From NCBI GenBank assembly GCA_947626505.1, contig CANQSN010000007.1, forward strand, positions 1 to 52,784: a DNA stretch of 52,784 bases. Direction: 5' to 3'. Every line of letters begins with the position of its first letter. The first letter of the stretch is position 1. The stretch comes from an uncultured Lachnospiraceae bacterium. GTDB lineage: Bacteria > Bacillota > Clostridia > Lachnospirales > Lachnospiraceae. The notes under the pieces are model-generated. The model searched no databases, was not told where the DNA came from, and saw only the letters and a list, made by a program, of their open reading frames with translations. This document shows, piece by piece, positions 17,809 to 26,404 of the stretch. Made by a program: the position numbers and the translations under genes.

Positions 17809-19326
17809 ATGGGAAGGGTGTTAGAAGGAATTTCACCGGAAAAGGTGTTTTACTATTTTGAGGAGATTTGCAGCATTCCTCATGGAAGCTTAAATGTAGA
17901 AGAAATAAGCCGGTATTTGGTTGATTTTGCAAAGAAAAGGAAGCTTGATGTAATTCAGGATGAGCAAAAAAACGTGCTGATTAAAAAACCGGCTTCTTTA
18001 GGATATGAGAATGCTCCTACTGTGATTTTGCAGGGACATATGGATATGGTATGTGAGAAAAATGCCGATACAGAGCATGACTTTTTAAAGGATGGGCTTA
18101 AACTTAAACTCGATGGAGATATGCTGTATGCAGAGGGTACTACCTTGGGAGGGGATGATGGGATTGCAGTGGCGTATGCGCTGGCAATTCTTGATGACGA
18201 TACTGTTGAGCATCCGGACTTGGAGGCGCTTTTTACCACTGACGAGGAGGTGGGCATGGAGGGGGCTTTTGCATTTGATGTAAGCAAACTAAAGGGGAAA
18301 TATTTTATAAATATAGATTCTGAGGAAGAGGGATGCGTGCTTACTTCATGTGCGGGAGGCGTTAATTTAGACGCCTGTTATAACCTTTTATATGACGAAG
18401 CTCCGAAAGACGGTTACAAGTGCTATGAGATATTTATTCATGGCTTAAAGGGCGGACATTCCGGTGCGGATATACATTATGGCAGGGCAAATGCAAACAT
18501 TTTAATGGCGCAACTGTTATACGTGTTTTATTCTACCGGAGTACAGTATTATTTAGCGGATATTGAAGGCGGAATGAAAAATAATGCCATTCCAAGAGAA
18601 GCGAAAGCGTATGTATTTTTAAAAGATGAGCAGAAGGACGCCATACAGATTGTAGTAAATGATTTTACCGCAAGAGTGGCGCAGGAATTTGCCGGACGCG
18701 AGGACGCCATAAAGGTAGATTTCAATGCGGCTGAAAAGAAGTTTTCAAGGGTTATTTGCGGGTTTGTTAAGGATTCTTTTATAGATTCAGTCGCGCATAC
18801 AGCGGATGGAGTGTGCCGGATGAGTAAAGCTGTACCTGATATGGTTGAAACATCTTCTAACTTAGGAGTAGTGTCAATTAAGGAGGATAAGCTTAATCTC
18901 TCATTTTTGATTAGAAGCAGTGAAGATACAGAGCTTGACAAGGCGTCGGATGTTATTTCCTATGTTATAATGCAGGGAGCATGTAATTATAGAGATAAAT
19001 ATGCAAAGGCTACAGTGGATTATTGCATGCCTGAAGTAAAACTATCGAACCGTTATCCCGGATGGGCATATAAAGAGGATTCCGCGCTCAGGAAACTTTT
19101 GATGGATGTGTATGAGAAACAGTATAATTCTCCTATGAAGGCTGAAGGTATCCATGCGGGACTTGAATGTGGGATTTTTTCAGGTAAAGGGAACTTTGAT
19201 ATCATTTCCATTGGACCTGATATTTTAGATATCCATACTCCAAAGGAGACATTGGTTATTTCTTCCGCAAGGCGAACCTATGAGCTTCTTTGCGGGCTTT
19301 TAAAAAGAGCAACGGAGCTTACCTAG
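17809..19326 (+). CDS. pepD: Aminoacyl-histidine dipeptidase (M20, PepD-like)
   Basis: Cytoplasmic zinc peptidase of family M20C that hydrolyses dipeptides such as beta-Ala-His or Xaa-His. The 505 residues contain GHMDMVCEKN (about 76, first metal His), GGDDGIAVA (about 114, bridging Asp), TTDEEVGMEGA (about 143, catalytic Glu), the dimerisation motif HGLKGGHSGADIH (about 212) and GIHAGLECGIF (about 446, late metal ligand region). Length fits PepD (about 485). It stands alone, with its own AAGGTGG binding site. The name follows family resemblance; substrate range cannot be read from sequence. Confidence 0.9.
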   Translation: MGRVLEGISPEKVFYYFEEICSIPHGSLNVEEISRYLVDFAKKRKLDVIQDEQKNVLIKKPASLGYENAPTVILQGHMDMVCEKNADTEHDFLKDGLKLKLDGDMLYAEGTTLGGDDGIAVAYALAILDDDTVEHPDLEALFTTDEEVGMEGAFAFDVSKLKGKYFINIDSEEEGCVLTSCAGGVNLDACYNLLYDEAPKDGYKCYEIFIHGLKGGHSGADIHYGRANANILMAQLLYVFYSTGVQYYLADIEGGMKNNAIPREAKAYVFLKDEQKDAIQIVVNDFTARVAQEFAGREDAIKVDFNAAEKKFSRVICGFVKDSFIDSVAHTADGVCRMSKAVPDMVETSSNLGVVSIKEDKLNLSFLIRSSEDTELDKASDVISYVIMQGACNYRDKYAKATVDYCMPEVKLSNRYPGWAYKEDSALRKLLMDVYEKQYNSPMKAEGIHAGLECGIFSGKGNFDIISIGPDILDIHTPKETLVISSARRTYELLCGLLKRATELT

Positions 19327-19414
19327 TTCTTTTTAGCCAACCCTTTTCATATACTCTAAGAGATGGAAGCTGTTATTTGCAGAGGTTTTGCAGCCATAGA
19401 AGGGGTGGAGTTTA

Positions 19415-19762
19415 ATGGATGATAGAAAGAGGAGGTTACAGGAGGCAAGAGCCGGCTTTAATTCGGGCAGGATATATAGAGTAAAAAGCATGGATAGGCC
19501 GGTTAAGGATTCTTCAAATGAGTCCATGCCTTATTTGTCAGGGTATTTGCTTAGAACATTTATTACATTGTTTTTGTTGATTTGCTTATATTTGTATGGA
19601 ATGTCCGACAGGCCGCAGCAGCAAAAGCTGGTAACTTATATAAAGGAAAATGTAAACAATAATTCTAACTTAAAGGAGGCTTATGCCGCCTATTCCAATG
19701 TGGATTATCAGGATGCTTGTGAGAAGATGTGGGAGTATGCAAAGGGGATATTTACAGATTAG
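19415..19762 (+). CDS. Small single-pass membrane protein of unknown function
   Basis: Unrecognised 115-residue protein. An arginine/lysine-rich N-terminal half (about 1-45) is followed by one transmembrane helix (about 48-64) and a 50-residue external tail rich in Asn, Tyr and Asp. The basic N-terminus implies an N-in topology. It starts after GGGGTGG and ends 9 bases before rsmD, so it is likely cotranscribed with rsmD. No conserved motif was recognised. Confidence 0.6.
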   Translation: MDDRKRRLQEARAGFNSGRIYRVKSMDRPVKDSSNESMPYLSGYLLRTFITLFLLICLYLYGMSDRPQQQKLVTYIKENVNNNSNLKEAYAAYSNVDYQDACEKMWEYAKGIFTD

Positions 19763-19771
19763 GAGAATGCT

Positions 19772-20329
19772 ATGAGAGTGATTGCAGGCGCTGCAAGAAG
19801 ATTGCAGCTAAAAACTATTGAAGGAAAGGATACAAGACCGACTACTGACAGGATTAAGGAGACATTGTTTAATATACTTAACCCATATATTGGCGGAACG
19901 CTGTTTTTGGATTTGTTTAGCGGTAGCGGCGCTATTGGAATAGAGGCGCTTAGCCGCGGAGCGAAGCAGGGTTATTTTGTGGAAATGAATAAAAGGGCGG
20001 CTGCCTGCATAAATGAGAATCTTGAGCATACAAAGCTTGATGATAAGGGAGAGGTGCTTGTGATGGATGTGCTTTCCGCCATAAATGTTTTAAGCGGCAG
20101 AGGGCTTAAGATGGATTACATATATATGGATCCTCCGTATAGAGAGGGGTTATATGAGCAGGTGCTTGCTAGTCTTAAAGCGTCGGAGCTTGTGGGAGAG
20201 GATACGGTGATTATAGTTGAGGCGGCGTTAAAAAATGATTTTTCATTTTTAGATGAAATGGGATATCATGTAACAAGAGTTAAGGAGTATAAGACAAATA
20301 AACATTTGTTTTTACAGTTAGCGCAATAA
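19772..20329 (+). CDS. rsmD: 16S rRNA (guanine(966)-N(2))-methyltransferase
   Basis: RsmD family methyltransferase that methylates G966 of 16S rRNA during 30S assembly. The 185 residues show MRVIAGAARRLQL, the RPTTDRIKETLFN segment, the SAM-binding LDLFSGSGAIGIEALSRGA (about 48) and the DPPY active-site motif (about 120-123). Length is typical. It precedes coaD as in B. subtilis ylbH-coaD, separated here by a possible short leader ORF. Confidence 0.95.
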   Translation: MRVIAGAARRLQLKTIEGKDTRPTTDRIKETLFNILNPYIGGTLFLDLFSGSGAIGIEALSRGAKQGYFVEMNKRAAACINENLEHTKLDDKGEVLVMDVLSAINVLSGRGLKMDYIYMDPPYREGLYEQVLASLKASELVGEDTVIIVEAALKNDFSFLDEMGYHVTRVKEYKTNKHLFLQLAQ

Positions 20330-20342
20330 TATGGAGAAAGGA

Positions 20343-20381
20343 ATGTATGGTTCAATATTAACTATACGACGGATAAGGTGA
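20343..20381 (+). CDS. Possible 12-codon leader peptide upstream of coaD
   Basis: A short frame ATG-TAT-GGT ... AGG-TGA ([12 protein letters not shown]) has a good binding site (GGAG at 20333-20336, six bases before the ATG), while coaD itself has only a poor one. Its TGA overlaps the coaD ATG as TGATG, the usual arrangement for translational coupling. Nothing proves that it is translated; it may be a ribosome-loading leader. Confidence 0.35.
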   Translation: MYGSILTIRRIR

Positions 20382-20860
20382 TGAGAAGAGTAATTTATCC
20401 GGGGAGTTTTGACCCGGTAACAGTAGGACACTTGGATATTATTTCCCGCTCAGCCCAAATATTTGACGAAGTGATTGTCGGAGTGCTTAATAACAATCAG
20501 AAATCCCCGCTTTTTTCTGCTGAGGAAAGAGTGGATATGATTAACAAGGTGACAGAGAATTTCCCAAATGTGAGAGCGCAGGCATTTTCCGGTTTGCTGG
20601 TGGATTTTGCAAAGAAGGAGGGGGCGATGGTAATTGTAAGGGGATTGAGGGCGGTAACGGATTTTGAGTATGAGCTGCAAATGTCCCAGACAAATCATCA
20701 GATTTGTCCGGAGGTGGACACGCTGTTCCTTACAGCAAGCGTGGAGTATTCCTATGTAAGCTCAAGTACGGTTAAAGAGATTGCCCGCTTTGGAGGAGAT
20801 TTTTCTGCATTTGTACCGGATATTGTTATACCAGAGGTGAAGAAACGGTTTTCAATTTAG
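20381..20860 (+). CDS. coaD: Pantetheine-phosphate adenylyltransferase
   Basis: Penultimate CoA-biosynthesis enzyme, transferring AMP from ATP to 4'-phosphopantetheine. The 159-residue protein starts with [12 protein letters not shown], the nucleotidyltransferase (T/H)xGH site, and has [15 protein letters not shown] (about 90) and SSSTVKE (about 126), all hallmarks of CoaD. GTG 20378 and ATG 20381 are both possible starts; ATG overlaps the stop of a 12-codon upstream frame and is preferred. The second CoA gene of the window, coaE, is 10 kb away. Confidence 0.95.
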   Translation: MRRVIYPGSFDPVTVGHLDIISRSAQIFDEVIVGVLNNNQKSPLFSAEERVDMINKVTENFPNVRAQAFSGLLVDFAKKEGAMVIVRGLRAVTDFEYELQMSQTNHQICPEVDTLFLTASVEYSYVSSSTVKEIARFGGDFSAFVPDIVIPEVKKRFSI

Positions 20861-20931
20861 GAAAACTGTGTTATACTGGTGTTGATTATATTTAAAAATA
20901 CGTTCATTGGCAGCGGAAAGAAGAGGATAGT

Positions 20932-21855
20932 ATGGCAAAGAAGAGTATTGATGAATTATTTATGGCGCTGGAGAAGTTTATAGAGGATTGTAAGTCGCAA
21001 ACATTTTCTTCTAATAAGATTATTGTTCCAAGGGATGAGCTTCTCAATATGATTCGCGAGATTGAAATGAAGATTCCAAGTGAGGTTGAGCAGAGCAATA
21101 AAGTTATGGGGCGTAAGGACGCCATTATTGCAGAGGCTCATAAGAAAGCGGATGAGATTGTTACAGCCAGCAGGAATGAGGCTCAGCGTATTGTAAATGA
21201 AAGCGAGATTATGAAGCTTGCTACAGAGCAGGCAAGGGAATTGATTAATCAGGCTACTGCCAAGGCACAGGAGATTGTAAATCAGGCGGGGCAGGAAGGC
21301 GATATGATTCGTATTGGCGCCCTTAATTATACAAATAATGTAATGAAGGATTTAAGTGAATTTACAGGACGTTTTTTGGAGGAAGAAGGGGCAAAATATC
21401 AGGCGTTTGTAAAAGGCTTGCAGAGCCAGTACACTACTATTGAAACTAACAGGCAGCAGATTGCATCGCAGCTACAGTCCGGTGAAGTTCCAAAAGGAGA
21501 TGGGAAAAAGGGCGTTATGGGGGCCGGAAACAAAGAACTGTCAGAGGTGGAGAAGCTTCACAGCGCTACAAGAACATCTGCGCAGCAGCCAATGGTCAGC
21601 CCTAAGGTGTCAGCGGCAAAGCCTGCCGCAACAGCCAATTCACAGGCAACGCCGCAGAATAAGCCTGCTGCAGATAGCAGGGGCGCTGCAGTTTCCAACT
21701 CTAATATGGATTTAAGCGCAGCGGCAGCGGCTAATTCAAAGCCGGCCGGTAACGTAAGACAGAGACCGGCGGCGCAGGCTAATACAGGCATGGGGGATAT
21801 GCCGGTTGAGGAGGAGCTTGACGAGCTTGACGAGTTATTTTTAGACCAGTATTAA
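20932..21855 (+). CDS. Coiled-coil DivIVA-like protein
   Basis: A 307-residue cytoplasmic protein. An N-terminal alpha-helical segment with SNKIIVPRDELLNMIREIE is followed by a long heptad-rich coiled coil (about 45-190), loosely like DivIVA/Wag31 or ATPase subunit H. Then comes a low-complexity Ala/Pro/Gln/Ser-rich linker (about 195-285) and an acidic C-terminal tail (EEELDELDELF). The tail may be a docking peptide. It follows coaD after 71 bases with an AGAAGAGG site. Its last 15 bases overlap the convergent ylbJ-like gene. Function unknown; DivIVA-like polar scaffolding is a guess from shape. Confidence 0.6.
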   Translation: MAKKSIDELFMALEKFIEDCKSQTFSSNKIIVPRDELLNMIREIEMKIPSEVEQSNKVMGRKDAIIAEAHKKADEIVTASRNEAQRIVNESEIMKLATEQARELINQATAKAQEIVNQAGQEGDMIRIGALNYTNNVMKDLSEFTGRFLEEEGAKYQAFVKGLQSQYTTIETNRQQIASQLQSGEVPKGDGKKGVMGAGNKELSEVEKLHSATRTSAQQPMVSPKVSAAKPAATANSQATPQNKPAADSRGAAVSNSNMDLSAAAAANSKPAGNVRQRPAAQANTGMGDMPVEEELDELDELFLDQY

Positions 21856-22746
21856 TAAGTAAACCAGTATAATTATGCCGGACATAAGTCCGCACAGCAT
21901 TTTACAGATAACGTAGGGAACCATTGATAATGTGGTTCCCTTTATTGCGCTTTTAGTCTGGCTCATGCTGGAGAATCCGCCAAATGAAGCTATTATAGTT
22001 ATAAGTACAATTTTTAATAATGAAGGGGCGTCTGTTCCGGCTACAAGAGAGATACCGTTAGTCATTTCCAAAATACCGGTGAGAAACGGAAGCAGTAAAG
22101 GCGGAAATTCTATTTTATTTTCCAAACAAACTCCAAGGGATAAAAGCAGATGGCAAAGAATAGAGTAAAGCATAATATAGCAGCCGATTTTACATATTAA
22201 AACAAGGGATTGTTCTATGGAGTCATCAAGCGTAATGTTCTTGCGCAGCTTGGTTATAGCGGGTATGGAATCAGCGGCGGTTGTATTTTTTTTAAGGTAA
22301 ATTTGAAGCAGATAAAAGCAGCAAAGTAAAATGTATGGGAAATAAATAGCAAACAGGAATATGGGTATTGGAACGGAATTGTTGAGCTGCATGGTACATA
22401 CATAGCCAATAAGGAACATGGGACTGGCGTGGTTGCATACTGTCATCAGCTTTTCGGCAGTCGTTTTGCTGAAATAGCCCTGAATATAATAGTCTCTTAC
22501 ATTTTTTGCGCCCATGGGATAACCGCAGAGCAGTCCGAGAAAAAATGTTGTGATAAAGGGAGAAAAACTTACTCTTGTACATATTAGCGAGGATATAATG
22601 AAAAATGGCAATAACACAGGCAATACCTTGTTGTACCATAGCAGAAGACCATCGCTTGCACCCATAATACACTGATTTGGGAATAATAGTAAAATGATGA
22701 TTGCAGTTACAGATAAAAGTGTTGTAAGCCATGGGAATTTTGACAT
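21841..22746 (-). CDS. YlbJ-like sporulation integral membrane protein
   Basis: A 301-residue polytopic protein of the YlbJ/spore-maturation Gate family. It has about seven or eight hydrophobic helices and the glycine-rich LGLLCGYPMGAK segment typical of this family. In B. subtilis, YlbJ is made in sporulation and lies next to coaD, as here. This copy is shorter than the roughly 400-residue Bacillus protein. It probably follows tmcAL in the minus-strand unit (81-base gap). Its 3' end overlaps the coiled-coil gene by 15 bases tail to tail. A sporulation role is inferred from family and context. Confidence 0.7.
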   Translation of the reverse strand: MSKFPWLTTLLSVTAIIILLLFPNQCIMGASDGLLLWYNKVLPVLLPFFIISSLICTRVSFSPFITTFFLGLLCGYPMGAKNVRDYYIQGYFSKTTAEKLMTVCNHASPMFLIGYVCTMQLNNSVPIPIFLFAIYFPYILLCCFYLLQIYLKKNTTAADSIPAITKLRKNITLDDSIEQSLVLICKIGCYIMLYSILCHLLLSLGVCLENKIEFPPLLLPFLTGILEMTNGISLVAGTDAPSLLKIVLITIIASFGGFSSMSQTKSAIKGTTLSMVPYVICKMLCGLMSGIIILVYLLILV

Positions 22747-22827
22747 ACCGGATACCAGCAGGCTTTTATTATAATATTATGTAGAAATAGCATGGACTAT
22801 GACATTATTTGCCATGTCTCAAGTATT

Positions 22828-23967
22828 TTAGCTGTTGTCAAGCATTATAACTCCATTTGAAAAATCATCATTTAAGTTTAAGTCCGGATATTTCTGAAGT
22901 AAATGCAGGCGGTATATTTCGTGAGCGCGAAGATCTTCATTAAGTAAACGCCGCCCATATGCGTCAAGCTGTTTTTGGTCAGTAGTAAGCTTTTGGAGTA
23001 CAGGGACTTTGGCTTCCTGCTTAAGCATTTTAATAATGTTAGCTGAAGCTTTGCGAAATCCCAGCACTCTAAGGTAAGGCGCATAGTCGTTTGCTGTGTT
23101 ACACTCTCTATTATCTGAAAGGTTTAGCATATAACGGAAAAAACAGCGGCTTATACGGGAGTAAGTATATTGCTTTGTCTTACATGCGCCAATCCAATCT
23201 TTAAGGGAGGCGGAATAATTAATTAAGTTCTGCAAACGGTAATATAATTCCTCTGTAAATTCTGAATCATGCTTAAACGGAAGCTCGCCATTTATAAATT
23301 GCAGGGCAAACGCTTTTGAAAAATCATTAGTATAAAGTCCTGTGTCGCCATTATTCTGCATTTGTTCTCTTATGCTGTGGGCGTTTACTTCCGGTATTCG
23401 TGTTACAGGGAATATAGGGAATAAAGGTTTTTCAAAGTGGTACAATGCCTTTTGGTATTCGATTGCCAGAATGTTATTTGGAGTATTTATAATGGATTCG
23501 TCAAAGTCGGGCAGACATTGCTTTAAAGCCTGCTGCCTTGCAGCCGGATAGGAAATTCCCGTTTTTAAAAGCTTGCGCAAAAGCTCCTTAAACTCGTTAG
23601 GTTCTTCTGAAAGATATTCGCAAAGCCTTATAAAGTGCGTTTTGCTGTAATCTGTCTCCATTCCAAACGAAAGCTCTGTGGCAACGCCGCTGTTCAGCAT
23701 TGCGGCAACGCCCGCTCTTGCAAAGCCTTCCGCACTAGAAAGGGCAAATCGGACAGGAAGCTCCAGCACCAAATCAGCTCCGCCCTCTAATACCATGCGG
23801 GTACGGGCGAATTTATCAATAACAGCAGGCTCCCCGCGTTGTACAAAATCTCCGCTTAGAATAACCATAATAGCGTCTGATTTATGTTTTTCTTTTATAG
23901 TTTTAAATAAATGTGCATGTCCGCTGTGAAAAGGGTTGCACTCTGCAATAACTGCGGTAATTCTCAT
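22828..23967 (-). CDS. tmcAL: tRNA(Met) cytidine acetate ligase
   Basis: TmcAL (formerly YlbM) makes N4-acetylcytidine at C34 of elongator tRNA-Met using acetate and ATP. The 379-residue protein shows the nucleotidyltransferase motif CNPFHSGH (10-17), SGDFVQRGEPAVIDKFAR and VLELPVRFALSSAEGFA, all diagnostic. The start is ATG at 23967, with GGAG eight bases upstream; the GTG at 23973 is too close to that site. It is transcribed divergently from pta-ackA, whose substrate pool (acetate) it shares, as is often seen in Firmicutes. Confidence 0.93.
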   Translation of the reverse strand: MRITAVIAECNPFHSGHAHLFKTIKEKHKSDAIMVILSGDFVQRGEPAVIDKFARTRMVLEGGADLVLELPVRFALSSAEGFARAGVAAMLNSGVATELSFGMETDYSKTHFIRLCEYLSEEPNEFKELLRKLLKTGISYPAARQQALKQCLPDFDESIINTPNNILAIEYQKALYHFEKPLFPIFPVTRIPEVNAHSIREQMQNNGDTGLYTNDFSKAFALQFINGELPFKHDSEFTEELYYRLQNLINYSASLKDWIGACKTKQYTYSRISRCFFRYMLNLSDNRECNTANDYAPYLRVLGFRKASANIIKMLKQEAKVPVLQKLTTDQKQLDAYGRRLLNEDLRAHEIYRLHLLQKYPDLNLNDDFSNGVIMLDNS

Positions 23968-23997
23968 ATACACTTCTCCAATTAATATATTAAAATT

Positions 23998-24026
23998 ATT
24001 TTACCATAAATTTTCTAACTTTTCAA
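23998..24026 (-). promoter_or_regulatory. Promoter of tmcAL
   Basis: On the minus strand TTGAAA (24026-24021) and TAAAAT (24003-23998) are 17 bases apart. It is divergent from, and only 9 bases away from, the pta promoter's -35 box. Confidence 0.75.
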
Positions 24027-24035
24027 AAATTCGAC

Positions 24036-24064
24036 TTGTACAAGGCGGCATAAAGTCTTATAAT
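24036..24064 (+). promoter_or_regulatory. Promoter of pta-ackA
   Basis: TTGTAC (24036-24041) and a perfect TATAAT (24059-24064) lie 17 bases apart. Transcription would start near 24071, giving a leader of about 53 bases. Confidence 0.8.
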
Positions 24065-24080
24065 AAATATATCTGGGTTT

Positions 24081-24100
24081 TTATACCATTTTATACCATA
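24081..24100 (+). repeat. Tandem 10-bp direct repeat in the pta leader
   Basis: TTATACCATT is directly followed by TTATACCATA. The repeat falls about 10-30 bases downstream of the predicted pta start site, a plausible position for a repressor operator. No regulator is known. Confidence 0.5.
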
Positions 24101-24123
24101 AATGTGGCGAAAGGAGAACGAGC

Positions 24124-25149
24124 GTGGGATTTATTGAAAGTATTAAGGAGAGGGCAAAATATAAAAAGATGAAGATTGTGCTGCCGGAAACTAACGATAT
24201 GAGGACGATTATTGCAGCGCACAAGATTTTAAAAGAAAATATTGCAGATATTGTTCTTGTTGGAGACAGAGAAAGGCTTCTTTCAAATGCAGAGTCTAAC
24301 CGTCTGCATATTGAGGATGCACATTTTGTTTATCCAACACAATTTGACAGATTAGATGAATACATTGATAAGTTTGTGGAAATAAGATATAAAAAGGGAC
24401 TTACGCCTGAACGGGCAAGGGAAATATTAACTTCTAATTTTTTGTATTTTGGATGCATGATGGTGAAAATGGGCGACGCCGACGGTATGGTGGCGGGAGC
24501 GTGTCATTCCTCAGCAGACGTATTGAGGGCTTCTTTACAGGTGCTTAAGACAAAGCCGGGAACAAAGCTTGTGTCGGCATTTTTCCTGATGTGTGTGCCG
24601 GAATGCAGCTATGGAGCCAACGGAACGTTTATATTTGCGGATGCAGGGCTTAACCAGAATCCTGATCCTGAGGAGTTGGCGGCTATTGCGGCAAGCTCTG
24701 CACAGTCATTTTCAACTTTAATACAGAAAGAGCCTATTGTGGCAATGATTTCCCATTCTACTTTGGGAAGCGCCAGCCACCCTGATGTTGACAAAGTTGT
24801 AGAGGCGACAAGAATATGTAAGGAGCAATATCCGTTTTTGAAGGTGGATGGAGAGTTTCAGGTTGACGCCGCTATCGATTCGGAGGTTGCAAGACTTAAA
24901 GCTCCGGACAGCGAGATTGCAGGTCGGGCAAATGTTTTGATTTTCCCTGATTTGGATTGTGGTAATAATGGATACAAGCTGGTACAGCGTCTTGCAAAGG
25001 CGGAGGCATACGGGCCGATTACCCAAGGGTTGGCGGCGCCTGTTAATGATTTGTCCCGCGGCTGCGTGGCAAACGATATTGTAGGCGTTGTGGCAATTAC
25101 AGCAGTTCAGGCGCAACAGGCTAAGTATGATATACAGCATAAAAATTAA
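24124..25149 (+). CDS. pta: Phosphate acetyltransferase
   Basis: Converts acetyl-CoA and phosphate to acetyl phosphate, the first step of the acetate-forming ATP pathway. The 341 residues correspond to the catalytic PTA_PTB domain alone (short form, no N-terminal DRTGG extension). Motifs include ETNDMRTI near the start, KMGDADGMVAGACHSS (about 117) and the C-terminal GLAAPVNDLSRGC (about 302). It uses a GTG start with AAAGGAG seven bases before. ackA follows 13 bases later. Confidence 0.95.
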   Translation: MGFIESIKERAKYKKMKIVLPETNDMRTIIAAHKILKENIADIVLVGDRERLLSNAESNRLHIEDAHFVYPTQFDRLDEYIDKFVEIRYKKGLTPERAREILTSNFLYFGCMMVKMGDADGMVAGACHSSADVLRASLQVLKTKPGTKLVSAFFLMCVPECSYGANGTFIFADAGLNQNPDPEELAAIAASSAQSFSTLIQKEPIVAMISHSTLGSASHPDVDKVVEATRICKEQYPFLKVDGEFQVDAAIDSEVARLKAPDSEIAGRANVLIFPDLDCGNNGYKLVQRLAKAEAYGPITQGLAAPVNDLSRGCVANDIVGVVAITAVQAQQAKYDIQHKN

Positions 25150-25162
25150 TTGGAGGTAGGAC

Positions 25163-26353
25163 ATGAACGTTTTAGTTATTAATTGCGGCAGCTCATCCTT
25201 AAAATACCAGCTTATTGATTCAGTGACGGAGGCAGTGCTGGCAAAAGGCTTGTGCGAGAGGATTACCATAGATGGCAGTGTGCTGACACATCAGCCCGCC
25301 GGTAAAGACAAGGTGGTTATTAAGCAGCCAATGCCGGATCACAAGGCAGCGGTTAAGCTGGTGTTGGAGCAGCTTACGGACAGCGCTAATGGAGTTATTG
25401 AGAGTCTTAGCGCTATCGGAGCGGTGGGACACAGGGTTGTACATGGCGGAGAAAAGTTTGCATCTTCTGTATTGATTACAGATGAGGTTATTAAGGTAAT
25501 TGAGGAATGTAATGAATTGGCGCCCCTGCACAATCCGGCTAATCTTATTGGAATCAGGGCGTGTCAGGATTGCATGGAGGGAGTTCCTATGGTTGCTGTA
25601 TTTGATACAGCATTTCATCAGACTATGCCAAAGGAGGCTTATCTTTACGGACTTCCTTATGAATATTATGAGAAATATAAGCTTCGCAGATATGGTTTTC
25701 ATGGTACTTCGCACAGCTTTGTAAGTAAGAGGACTGCTGAGCTTATTGGAAGGAAGCTTTCTGATTCCAAGATAATTGTGTGCCATTTGGGAAATGGAGC
25801 CAGCATTTGCGCAGTTAAGAACGGAAAGTCTGTAGATACCAGTATGGGACTGACTCCTTTAGAGGGGTTGATTATGGGAACACGCTCCGGAGACATTGAT
25901 CCGGCAATTATGGAGTTTATTGCGAAGAAGGAGAACATGTCCATAGAGGAGGTTGTAAATGTATTAAACAAGCAGTCGGGAGTCGCAGGACTTTCCAAGG
26001 TCAGCAGTGATTTTCGTGATATTAAGAACGCTGCAGACGAGGGAAATGAACTGGCTTATACCACGCTTAAAGTATACGCCTACAGGGTTGCCAAATATAT
26101 TGGAGCATATGCGGCGGCGATGAATGGTGTAGACGCCATAAGCTTTACAGCGGGCGTGGGTGAAAATAACGGTTCTGTCAGGGAGATGGTTTGCGGTTAT
26201 TTAGGCTATTTGGGAATTGCTATTGATGATGAAAAAAACAAACTCCGCGGCGAAGAAGTAGAGCTTTCAACAGCAGATTCTAAGGTTAAGGTTATGGTCG
26301 TACCTACCAATGAGGAATTAGCTATTGCAAGAGAGACGGTAGCATTAGTATAA
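25163..26353 (+). CDS. ackA: Acetate kinase
   Basis: Transfers the phosphoryl group of acetyl phosphate to ADP, giving acetate and ATP. The 396-residue ASKHA-fold protein has [12 protein letters not shown] (6-17), [11 protein letters not shown] (about 90), [11 protein letters not shown] (about 208) and [11 protein letters not shown] (about 240). Length and motifs are standard. GGAGG lies ahead of the ATG. It shares the pta promoter. A new, very strong promoter begins 8 bases after its stop codon. Confidence 0.97.
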   Translation: MNVLVINCGSSSLKYQLIDSVTEAVLAKGLCERITIDGSVLTHQPAGKDKVVIKQPMPDHKAAVKLVLEQLTDSANGVIESLSAIGAVGHRVVHGGEKFASSVLITDEVIKVIEECNELAPLHNPANLIGIRACQDCMEGVPMVAVFDTAFHQTMPKEAYLYGLPYEYYEKYKLRRYGFHGTSHSFVSKRTAELIGRKLSDSKIIVCHLGNGASICAVKNGKSVDTSMGLTPLEGLIMGTRSGDIDPAIMEFIAKKENMSIEEVVNVLNKQSGVAGLSKVSSDFRDIKNAADEGNELAYTTLKVYAYRVAKYIGAYAAAMNGVDAISFTAGVGENNGSVREMVCGYLGYLGIAIDDEKNKLRGEEVELSTADSKVKVMVVPTNEELAIARETVALV

Positions 26354-26361
26354 AAAAATGG

Positions 26362-26390
26362 TTGACAATGCCGGTTTCGATATGTATAAT
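26362..26390 (+). promoter_or_regulatory. Consensus promoter of DUF177-rpmF
   Basis: TTGACA (26362-26367) and TATAAT (26385-26390) with a 17-base spacer, a perfect sigma-A promoter. Predicted start is near 26397, only about eight bases before the DUF177 ATG at 26405, so the mRNA would have almost no leader. Confidence 0.9.
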
Positions 26391-26404
26391 GGGGGTTGTG
26401 TGTT

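Noticed and set aside
22747-22827. Terminator or promoter between tmcAL and ylbJ
   Set aside because: GACAT/ATGTC can pair, but the stem is only five bases with no T-run, and no -35/-10 pair at good spacing was found; the genes are treated as one unit.
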